Shown here: positions 32,587 to 39,272 of the stretch, in pieces
Position numbering within the stretch: position 1 is the first letter of the stretch
Layout of the letters: every line of letters begins with the position of its first letter
Source: Proteobacteria bacterium UBA6156
Lineage (GTDB): Bacteria > Pseudomonadota > Alphaproteobacteria > UBA2136 > UBA6156
Direction of reading: 5' to 3'
Assembly (NCBI GenBank): GCA_002422365.1
Contig: DIUO01000026.1
Span: 1 to 43,239 of the forward strand
DNA length: 43,239 nucleotides
The notes under the pieces: model-generated
What the model was told of the DNA's origin: nothing
The model's database searches: none
What the model saw: the letters and a program-made list of their open reading frames with translations, nothing else
Program-made: the position numbers and the translations under genes

Positions 32587-34014
32587 ATGAGTACATCGTC
32601 TCCCGCCACCCCACGCCGCATGGCCAAAATTTTAGCGACTTTAGGGCCGAGCAGCAGCTCGGAGAGCCAGATCCGCGCGCTGGTGGATGCCGGGGCGGAT
32701 GCGTTTCGGCTGAATTTTTCTCATGGCATGGCCGCCGACCACGCCATACGCGCCGGGGCCGTGCGCGCCGTAGGCCGCGCCACCCACAAACAACTGCCGC
32801 TGCTGGCCGATTTGCAGGGGCCGAAGATCCGCATTGGTGAGATGAACGAGGGTGTGGTGCTGAGCGTGGGCGCCAGCCTGACACTGGACAGCAACCCCGC
32901 CCCCGGCGACGCCAGCCGGGTGTGCCTGCCACACCCGGCGATATTATCGACCCTGCAAGTGGGCGACCAGGTGATGGTGAACGATGGCGTGATTCAGTTG
33001 CAGGTCACCGGCACCGACGACACCCTGGTGACCACCAAAGTGGTGGCTGGCGGCCCGCTGACCAGCCGCAAGGGCGTGAATGTGCCGGGGCGCACGTTGC
33101 CGATGAGTGCCCTGACCAGCAAAGACAAAGACGATTTGAAGAGTGCGCTGGAAATTGGTGTGGAGTGGATTGCGCTGTCGTTCGTGCAGACCGCCAGCGA
33201 CGTGCACGAATGCAAGCAACTGGTGCAAGGCCGCGCCAAAGTGATGGCCAAGATTGAAACCCGCGCCGCGATTGATAACCTGGCGGAAATTCTGGCCGAG
33301 GCCGACGGCCTGATGGTGGCCCGTGGCGACCTGGGTGTGGAGCTGCCGACCGAAGATGTGCCTCCGCTGCAAAAAGACATTGTGGCGTTGGCGCGCGGTG
33401 CCGGGAAGCCTGTGGTGGTGGCGACGCAGATGTTGGAATCGATGATATCCAACCCCCGCCCAACCCGCGCCGAAGCCAACGATGTGGCCAATGCGGCTTA
33501 TGACGGGGCGGACTGCCTGATGCTTTCGGCGGAAAGTGCCAGCGGCCAATACCCGGTGGATGCCGTGCGGATGATGGATAAAATTATTGCCAAAGCCGAG
33601 CAAAGCCCCCTGTGGCGCGCCGAACTGAACGCCCACACCCCCGCCTGCCAACGCAACCAGGCCGACGCCGTGGCAATTGCCGCCACCAAAATGGCCGAAA
33701 CGATTGGGGCCCGCGCGATGGTGGCCTTTACGGAAACCGGCAGCAGCGTGCAGCGCCTGGCGCGCCTGCGCGGTGTGCCCGCATTGATTGCGCTGACCCC
33801 CCACGCCAACATTGCCCGCCAAGTGGAGCTGAACTGGGGCGTGCGCGGCCTGCTGTGCCCGCCGGTAACCGACCCCGAAGACATGGTGGTGAAAGCCCGC
33901 GAACAGGCGCGTGCGGCCGGGTTTGTGCAGGATGGCGATATGGTGGTGGTGGTGGCGGGAGTGCCGTTTGGGCAGAGTGGTAGTACGAATATGGTTCGCG
34001 TTGTCTCGGCTTAA
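32587..34014 (+). CDS. pyk: Pyruvate kinase
   Basis: A 475-residue pyruvate kinase converting phosphoenolpyruvate and ADP to pyruvate and ATP. Visible features are MAKILATLGPSS at the start, FRLNFSHG (substrate-binding Arg), ADLQGPKIRIG, the active-site region KVMAKIETRAAIDN with the catalytic Lys, MVARGDLGVELP and the signature VVVATQMLESM. The B domain and the C-terminal allosteric domain are both present. No ribosome binding site lies before the ATG at 32587; an internal ATG at 32620 would start directly at MAKILATLG. Confidence 0.95.
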   Translation: MSTSSPATPRRMAKILATLGPSSSSESQIRALVDAGADAFRLNFSHGMAADHAIRAGAVRAVGRATHKQLPLLADLQGPKIRIGEMNEGVVLSVGASLTLDSNPAPGDASRVCLPHPAILSTLQVGDQVMVNDGVIQLQVTGTDDTLVTTKVVAGGPLTSRKGVNVPGRTLPMSALTSKDKDDLKSALEIGVEWIALSFVQTASDVHECKQLVQGRAKVMAKIETRAAIDNLAEILAEADGLMVARGDLGVELPTEDVPPLQKDIVALARGAGKPVVVATQMLESMISNPRPTRAEANDVANAAYDGADCLMLSAESASGQYPVDAVRMMDKIIAKAEQSPLWRAELNAHTPACQRNQADAVAIAATKMAETIGARAMVAFTETGSSVQRLARLRGVPALIALTPHANIARQVELNWGVRGLLCPPVTDPEDMVVKAREQARAAGFVQDGDMVVVVAGVPFGQSGSTNMVRVVSA

Positions 34015-34034
34015 CTCCGAAGAACTGAATTCTA

Positions 34035-34144
34035 CTAGGACGGGTGCTTTTTCGTTTTTCCTTGATGCTGCGCTCCGCATGTACTGGTTTGTACATTTGC
34101 GGTGCTCGCATCTGCGGAGAAAACGAAAAATCCCTCCGTCCTAG
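34035..34144. repeat. 110 bp imperfect inverted repeat (hairpin element)
   Basis: The outer arms begin CTAGGACGG and end CCGTCCTAG, continue through TTTTTCGTTTT and its complement, and close with TGTAC-TGGTTT-GTACA at the centre (apex 34085-34090). In RNA the whole segment would fold into one long stem. It lies between pyk and infC, and sequences resembling GAATT flank it on both sides. It could be a MITE-like element, a structured RNA or a complex terminator. Confidence 0.75.
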
Positions 34145-34165
34145 CGAATTGCTGGGCCTCGACAA

Positions 34166-34184
34166 CGCCCGCCTGCGGCGGGCG
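34166..34184. other. GC-rich hairpin between pyk and infC
   Basis: CGCCCGCC-TGC-GGCGGGCG, a perfect 8 bp stem directly after the 110 bp element. No T-run follows. The intergenic stretch 34015-34326 (about 312 bases) holds this and the larger element, and no gene that I can support. Confidence 0.6.
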
Positions 34185-34326
34185 GATAATTTCTGCTTTG
34201 GGGGTTTGTACGGTGGCTTTTGTTGTGAACTTTGTTTGCTTAAGGAAATGCCCCCCGTCAGCTTGCGTTTTTGGTGGCATGTGATAAGAATTGCGGCAGA
34301 TATGAATTACAGAAGGACGACTGAAC

Positions 34327-34998
34327 ATCGGACGATTTAAAGGCACGCCGGACCGCAACCGGCAGAACGAACACCGTATTAACGGGGATATTCGCGTACC
34401 CAACGTGCGCGTGATTGGGCCGGAAGGCGAAAATTTTGGGGTGATGACCAGCCGCGACGCGGTGTTTAAGGCCCAGCAGATGGACATGGATCTGGTTGAG
34501 ATTTCTCCCACCGCCGTGCCGCCCGTGTGCAAAATCATCGATTACGGTAAATTCCGCTTCCAGGAAAGCAAGCGCAAGGCCGAAGCCAAGCGCAACCAGA
34601 CGGTGGTGGAAGTGAAGGAAATGGTGTTCCGCCCCGGCACCGAAGAGCACGACTACCAGATTAAACTGCGCAAGATTAAGGAATTTTTGGCCGACGGCAA
34701 CAAGGCTAAAATCAACCTGCGCTTTAGAGGCCGCGAAACCACCCACCAGGAAATTGGGACGGCGATGCTCGACCGGCTGGTGGCCGACACGACTGAGGTG
34801 GCGAAGGTGGACTTCCGCAGCGGGTTGGAAGGCCGGTTTATGACGCTGGTGTTGTCTCCGGACAAGAAAAGCGCCAAAAAACTGGATGAAACTGCTGCCA
34901 AGCCCGCCGCCGCCCCGGCGCCGGATGGCCCGCTGAAAGACAGCTTTGCCACCGCGATTGCCGAAAAGGCTGCCAAAGAGGCGAAAGAGGTTAAGTAG
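34327..34998 (+). CDS. infC: Translation initiation factor IF-3
   Basis: A 223-residue IF-3, which binds the 30S subunit and checks start-codon pairing. The N-domain contains RINGDIRVPNVRVIGPEGENFGVM, the linker is KFRFQESKRKAEAKRNQ, and the C-domain has KINLRFRGRETTHQEIG. Opening at the first ATG or GTG in frame (GTG at 34405) would cut off the conserved N-terminus. The frame is open from 34306, and ATC at 34327 follows AAGGA at 9-base spacing. infC is known to use rare AUU-type starts for self-regulation, so ATC is my choice. The C-terminal tail (Lys/Ala-rich) is longer than usual. Confidence 0.93.
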   Translation: MGRFKGTPDRNRQNEHRINGDIRVPNVRVIGPEGENFGVMTSRDAVFKAQQMDMDLVEISPTAVPPVCKIIDYGKFRFQESKRKAEAKRNQTVVEVKEMVFRPGTEEHDYQIKLRKIKEFLADGNKAKINLRFRGRETTHQEIGTAMLDRLVADTTEVAKVDFRSGLEGRFMTLVLSPDKKSAKKLDETAAKPAAAPAPDGPLKDSFATAIAEKAAKEAKEVK

Positions 34999-35014
34999 GT
35001 TTTTTATCGCCCCC

Positions 35015-35044
35015 TTAAAGCAGCCCCCATGGGGGCTGCTTTAA
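35015..35044. terminator. Bidirectional terminator, 30 bp perfect palindrome
   Basis: TTAAAGCAGCCCCC-AT-GGGGGCTGCTTTAA is its own reverse complement. It separates the convergent infC and solute-binding genes and overlaps the stop codon of the latter. Confidence 0.9.
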
Positions 35045-36546
35045 TTGCGGCGGCAGGTGAGCAGGCCGGTGTAGGCGCCGCTGGGAGGGATGGTGCAGCC
35101 GGTAACAGTGGGGGCGGTGATGAGTACCTGATGGCGGCGGTAGAGCGGGATGTAAGGGCGGAGATTGGCGAGGTGCTGCTGGGCGGCGATGGTGGCGGTG
35201 GTCAGGCCTTGCTCGGTGGTGGCGGTGAGGATGGCTTCGGTGAGGGTGTCGGTGCGGGGGTCGTTGACATGCCCACGGTTGAAGCCGGTGGGCGGGGTTT
35301 GGGTGCTGTGAAAGGCCTGGTGGTAGAAGGTGGGCGGCAGTTCGCCGGTCCAGGCGAGCATGACCATGTCGAAATGGCCTTTTTTGACGCTGTCGTAGAA
35401 GCTGGCCCACTCGGTAGGGCGCAGGTTGAGGTGGATACCCACCGCGCGCAGCTGCTGCTGCAACACTTGGCTGACGCGCTGGCTGAAGGGGTCGGTACTG
35501 GTGAGCAATGTAAGGCTGAAACGCATGGTGGTTGGCCCGCGCAGCAGGCCGGTGGTGTCGAGCAGGGTTTCGGCTTCGGCGGGGTTGAAGGGTTCTTCCG
35601 GCGCTGCCCAAGCCGCCGGGTGGCTGGGGGGCATAAGGGTGCTGGCGGCCGAGGCCATGCCGCCCAGCACATAGCGACGAATAGCCGGGCGGTTGAGTGC
35701 CATGGCCATGGCTTGCCGCACCTGCGGGTTGGCCAGTTGCGGGTGCTGCATGTTCAGACCCAGATAACTGTAAGACAACCCCGGCACGGCCTGCACCGTG
35801 AAACCCTGGGCCTTGGCCCATTGCACGCTTTGGGGCGGGATGTCGTTGAAGACGGCGTCGACCTCGGCTTTTTTGAGCTTGAGCAGGCGGGTGGTGGCGT
35901 CGGCCACCGGGATAAACGTGAGTGTGGCGGGCAGGCCGCTGTGCGAGGTGGCAAGAGTGACGGTGCCAAGGGTGTTATGCCCCACGACCCGATAGGGCCC
36001 GGCGCCGTGGGTGGGGTTGGTGGGGTTGGCGAGGGGAATTTCGGTTAACGTGCCCAAAAACCCCAAGGTGGGGGAAGGCAGCGCAAATGCCACCGAGGCC
36101 GAAGTGGGGGCGGTGACCTGCACACCCTTCAGGCTGGCAAAGGGGCTGAGGGGTTCGGCCTGCAAGGCGGCAAACCAGGCGGCGACGGCGGGGGCGGTGA
36201 GCGGGGCGCCATCGGTAAACGTATGCCCCGCCGGTAGGGTACACTCCACCAGGGTGGCCTGCGGCTGGGTGCACCCCTGCGCCACATGCCCCACCGGCTG
36301 GTAGCTGGCATTGTAAGCCAGCAGGGCGGGGTGGGTGAGCTGGAGGAGGCGGGCGCCGGCGGAGTCGGTCGTGGTGGCGGGGTTGAGGCTGCGTGGGGCG
36401 CTGGAGACCGCCACACTGAGGCCCTGCCCCTGAGGCTGGGACGCCGCGGCAGGTTGGGCCGCTGCGGCAGGCTGTGCCACGTTGGCCACGCAAGCCCACA
36501 GAAAGCTGCTGAGAAGGCAGGCGGTGAACTGGTACTTAGGCGTCAT
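35041..36546 (-). CDS. Peptide/nickel-type ABC transporter solute-binding protein (SBP_bac_5)
   Basis: A 501-residue exported binding protein of the DppA/OppA family. The signal peptide (about 1-25, with FLWACVANVA) may make it a lipoprotein, though the Cys context is poor. Family features include RSLNPATT near the N-terminus, then YLGLNMQHPQLANPQVRQAMAMALNRPAI and FDMVMLAWTGELPP. No permease or ATPase genes are nearby, so it is an orphan in this window. It has no strong ribosome binding site, and its stop lies within a terminator palindrome. Confidence 0.85.
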   Translation of the reverse strand: MTPKYQFTACLLSSFLWACVANVAQPAAAAQPAAASQPQGQGLSVAVSSAPRSLNPATTTDSAGARLLQLTHPALLAYNASYQPVGHVAQGCTQPQATLVECTLPAGHTFTDGAPLTAPAVAAWFAALQAEPLSPFASLKGVQVTAPTSASVAFALPSPTLGFLGTLTEIPLANPTNPTHGAGPYRVVGHNTLGTVTLATSHSGLPATLTFIPVADATTRLLKLKKAEVDAVFNDIPPQSVQWAKAQGFTVQAVPGLSYSYLGLNMQHPQLANPQVRQAMAMALNRPAIRRYVLGGMASAASTLMPPSHPAAWAAPEEPFNPAEAETLLDTTGLLRGPTTMRFSLTLLTSTDPFSQRVSQVLQQQLRAVGIHLNLRPTEWASFYDSVKKGHFDMVMLAWTGELPPTFYHQAFHSTQTPPTGFNRGHVNDPRTDTLTEAILTATTEQGLTTATIAAQQHLANLRPYIPLYRRHQVLITAPTVTGCTIPPSGAYTGLLTCRRN

Positions 36547-36566
36547 GGCCCGTATGATAGCCCGAG

Positions 36567-37484
36567 ATGAAGGTACGTTCACGCCTGATGTTGGCCCTGG
36601 TGCCATTTTACCTGCCCACAGCGGCAGCGTTGCTGTGCACCACCGCCTATGTGCCCGCCGCCCATGCGGGGATGTTCAGCTGGATGGACAAAGCTTTTAC
36701 CTTCCGGGAAGAGCAGAAACCGCTGGTGACCCCCCGCACCACCGTGCGCCCCCAACATGTGGTGCAGCCGTATTACCCCAACGACGAGCATGTGAGCTGG
36801 AGCAATTTTTACACGCGGACAGACCTTGAAGCGCAGGATTATTTGTCATCGAGCGCCAGCAAAGTGATGCGCCCGGCGCCGCAGCTGGAAGCCGCCCGCA
36901 CCCCGGCGCAGCAAGTTGGCGGCTGGCCCGCCGTGGCCGAACAGGCAATGGAAAATGCGCAGGCCGAGCGCGCCGAAACCCCGGCGAACATTTTGATTGG
37001 CGACCCCGGCGAAGGCTGGGGCATGCAGGTTGGCGATGCGCGCATTGGCCGTGCCACCCGTATTGGCCCGGCGGTGGAAGACTGGCGCAATGAAGGTGAC
37101 CGTAGCCTTGCCAGCCGCCCGGGTGACTATGACTACCGCAGCCCCTACCCCACCGCCCCGGTGGCGATGGAGGAGCCCGCCCCGCGTGGCGGCAGCGTGG
37201 TGACCTTCTCGGCCGCCGAAGACGACCCCCGCTATGTGGCGCGCAACGCCCAGGGCCAGGTGAGCAAGTATGCGGTGCAGAAGGGCGATACGCTCTCGAC
37301 CATTTCGGATCAGCCCGCGATTTATGGCACCTGGAAGCTGTGGCCGCTGATTTACAGCGCCAACAAGCGCGCCATTGGCGGCAACCCCGGCAACATTAAG
37401 CCCGCCCAACGGCTGGATGTACCCCGTGATTATACCGAGGAACAAGCCCGCGATGCGGAGCGCCGGGCTGGGCGCGGGCGCTAG
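36567..37484 (+). CDS. Exported LysM-domain protein
   Basis: A 305-residue exported protein. The signal peptide (about 1-35) ends near AHAG. The long middle region is Pro/Ala/Glu-rich and probably disordered. The C-terminal LysM-like module (about 232-290) contains KYAVQKGDTLSTISDQPAIYGTWKLWPLIYSANK in parts, then PGNIKPAQRLDVPRD; LysM binds peptidoglycan. It ends with a charged helix. It diverges from the solute-binding protein gene with only 20 bases between starts. Confidence 0.82.
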   Translation: MKVRSRLMLALVPFYLPTAAALLCTTAYVPAAHAGMFSWMDKAFTFREEQKPLVTPRTTVRPQHVVQPYYPNDEHVSWSNFYTRTDLEAQDYLSSSASKVMRPAPQLEAARTPAQQVGGWPAVAEQAMENAQAERAETPANILIGDPGEGWGMQVGDARIGRATRIGPAVEDWRNEGDRSLASRPGDYDYRSPYPTAPVAMEEPAPRGGSVVTFSAAEDDPRYVARNAQGQVSKYAVQKGDTLSTISDQPAIYGTWKLWPLIYSANKRAIGGNPGNIKPAQRLDVPRDYTEEQARDAERRAGRGR

Positions 37485-37507
37485 TTCTTCTCTTATTCAT
37501 TACCAAC

Positions 37508-37528
37508 AAGGCGCCTGAGGGCGCCTTT
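37508..37528. terminator. Terminator between the LysM gene and coxB
   Basis: AAGGCGCC / GGCGCCTT with loop TGAG, followed by TG. It lies between two convergent genes. Confidence 0.7.
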
Positions 37529-37549
37529 GCTGTGGGTGGGCGGGATCGC

Positions 37550-38512
37550 TTAGGGCTGAGGTGCCGGTTGAGGCGCGGGTGCCGGTGCGGGCTCTGGCAG
37601 CGGGGCCAGCGTGGGCGAAGGCAGGCCCGCTGGGGCGGCGGCCACGGCCTCGGCCGGGGTGAGCACGGTGGCGGAAGCATCTTCGGCCAAAGGCTGCGCG
37701 GGTTCGTCGGTAATGCCGGCGGCCAGCTTTTGGGCGGCGAGCCAGGTGTCAAACTCGGCTTGCGGGAGGGCTTTGACGCGGAAGAACATTTCGCCGTGGG
37801 CGCTGCCGCAGAGCTCGGCGCACTGGCCCAGCCAGTTGCCGGGTTCGGTTGCGGTAAACCAGGCGTAGTTGATGCGGCCAGGAATGGCGTCGATTTTAAT
37901 GCCGAGGTGCGGCACGAAGACGGCGTGGATGACATCTTGCGCGGTGACGTGCATGACAACCGGCTTGCCCACCGGTACCACCAGCGTTTTGGTTTGGCGG
38001 GGTGCGTTGGGCAGGCTGACCTCGGGGTCGTCGGTGGTGGGTTCGGGCGCGGCGACGTGCTTTTCGCCGACGCTGACATCCGGGTAGTAAAAATCCCATC
38101 CGAACTGGTAGGCGACCACTTCGACGTTCATGGCATCTTCCGGCATGGTGCGGATCATGACCATCGATTTATAGCTGTACCAGGCGATGGCGATGCAGAT
38201 GAGGGCGGGGATGAGGGTCCAGGCGAGCTCGAACGCCATATTATGGCTGAAGGTGGCGGGTTTGGCGACCTTGGTGCGGCGGTAGCGCCAGAGGATGTAG
38301 ACCACCGGCACCGCCACCACCAGCGCCACAACCGCGATGATGATGAAAATGAAGTTGTAGAGCCAGCCGATTTCGTTAGCGATGGGGCCCACGGGGGTAG
38401 GAAACCCGCCGGGGTGAAGGGTGGGCGCAGCCAAAGCCGCCTGGGCCACCCAAGCCAGACCAAAACCAGCCACAACGGCTGCATACTTCAGGACAGAACG
38501 CAGGTTCAACAT
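37550..38512 (-). CDS. coxB: Cytochrome c oxidase subunit II
   Basis: A 320-residue CoxB. A signal peptide (about 1-28) is followed by two membrane helices (about 50-75 and 95-112) and the periplasmic CuA domain. The CuA ligands are visible: His in HAVFVPHLG and the CAELCGSAHGEM motif (two Cys, Glu, His, Met). The last 75 residues are an Ala/Pro-rich extension (repeated PAPAPQP) not found in most homologues. It receives electrons from cytochrome c. No coxA, coxC or assembly genes are adjacent, which is unusual. The ATG at 38512 follows GGAAAG; upstream extensions are unlikely. Confidence 0.92.
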   Translation of the reverse strand: MLNLRSVLKYAAVVAGFGLAWVAQAALAAPTLHPGGFPTPVGPIANEIGWLYNFIFIIIAVVALVVAVPVVYILWRYRRTKVAKPATFSHNMAFELAWTLIPALICIAIAWYSYKSMVMIRTMPEDAMNVEVVAYQFGWDFYYPDVSVGEKHVAAPEPTTDDPEVSLPNAPRQTKTLVVPVGKPVVMHVTAQDVIHAVFVPHLGIKIDAIPGRINYAWFTATEPGNWLGQCAELCGSAHGEMFFRVKALPQAEFDTWLAAQKLAAGITDEPAQPLAEDASATVLTPAEAVAAAPAGLPSPTLAPLPEPAPAPAPQPAPQP

Positions 38513-38637
38513 GGGGGACTTTCCGCTTATCTTTGCGGCAACGTAGCGCATGGCGGGGCGGGTATCAAGCCGCGCCGCTGCAAAATGCGGCGCAGGTGTG
38601 GCATTTGTTACCCCCACCCTGCCCCTGCATAAGGGCG

Positions 38638-38666
38638 TTGCCCTGCGCCGCAAAGCCTGCTAGAAA
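38638..38666 (+). promoter_or_regulatory. tRNA-Ser promoter
   Basis: TTGCCC, 17 bases, TAGAAA, ending 12 bases before the tRNA. Boxes and distance fit a sigma70-type promoter. Confidence 0.55.
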
Positions 38667-38678
38667 CTGCCCCCAAGC

Positions 38679-38766
38679 GGAGGAGTGGCCGAGTGGTTGA
38701 AGGCGCACGCTTGGAAAGCGTGTATGGGGCAACTCATCGCAGGTTCGAATCCTGTCTCCTCCGCCA
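38679..38766 (+). tRNA. tRNA-Ser (anticodon GGA)
   Basis: An 88-base tRNA with a long variable arm and encoded CCA. The acceptor stem is GGAGGAG/CTCCTCC. The anticodon stem is CACGC/GCGTG with loop TTGGAAA, giving GGA. The variable arm follows (TATGGGGCAACTCATC) and the T-loop contains TTCGAAT. Confidence 0.97.
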
Positions 38767-38774
38767 GATTTTTG

Positions 38775-38805
38775 AAGCCCCAGAATTGTGATTGGGGCTT
38801 TTTTT
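38775..38805 (+). terminator. tRNA-Ser terminator
   Basis: AAGCCCCA / TGGGGCTT with a 10-base loop, then seven Ts. It starts 9 bases after the tRNA. Confidence 0.9.
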
Positions 38806-38879
38806 GTGCAGGGCATGGGGAGAGACGGACTTTGGTGCAGCCTCTCGCTTTTCGGCGCGAAGTGGCGTAAAGGGGGTGT

Positions 38880-39224
38880 ATGACTGATTTACCGCCTTGC
38901 CCGCAGTGTGCCTCCGGCTATACCTATGAAGTGACCGGCCTGCTGATGTGCCCCGAATGCGGCCATGAATGGCCTGCCACCCCCGCCGCAGAGAACGGCG
39001 AGCCCGCACGCGTGTGGCGCGATGCCTACGGCACCGAGCTTAAGGACGGCGATACGGTGACCCTTATTAAAGACCTGAAGGTGAAGGGCGCGTCGGGGTC
39101 GATTAAAGTGGGGACCAAGGTGAAGAACATCCGCCTGGTGGAGAGTGACCACGACATTGACTGCACCGTGCCTGGTTTTGGGGCTATGGGGTTGAAGACG
39201 GAATTTGTGAAGAAGGTGACTTAA
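38880..39224 (+). CDS. PhnA/YjdM-family zinc-ribbon protein
   Basis: A 114-residue protein of the PhnA/YjdM family. The N-terminal zinc ribbon has two CxxC pairs (CPQC and CPECG), followed by the conserved DAYGTELKDGDTVTLIKDLKVKGASGSIKVGTKVKNIRLV in pieces. Despite the name, the family is not shown to act on alkylphosphonates in most species. It stands alone between tRNA-Ser and thrS with terminators on both sides. Confidence 0.92.
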   Translation: MTDLPPCPQCASGYTYEVTGLLMCPECGHEWPATPAAENGEPARVWRDAYGTELKDGDTVTLIKDLKVKGASGSIKVGTKVKNIRLVESDHDIDCTVPGFGAMGLKTEFVKKVT

Positions 39225-39232
39225 AGCTGCAT

Positions 39233-39261
39233 AAAAAAGAGGGCCGGAGCCCTCTTTTTTT
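39233..39261. terminator. Bidirectional terminator between the PhnA-like gene and thrS
   Basis: AAAAAAGAGGGC / GCCCTCTTTTTT, a 12 bp stem with loop CGGA. It has T-runs in both directions and lies between convergent genes. Confidence 0.93.
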
Positions 39262-39272
39262 GCTTTGGTTGT

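Noticed and set aside
34044..34340. 98-residue frame between pyk and infC
   Set aside because: Runs through the 110 bp hairpin element and has no ribosome binding site; composition looks non-coding.
38565..38816. Minus-strand frame through tRNA-Ser
   Set aside because: Contains GDRIRTCDELP, a typical false protein from antisense tRNA-Ser.
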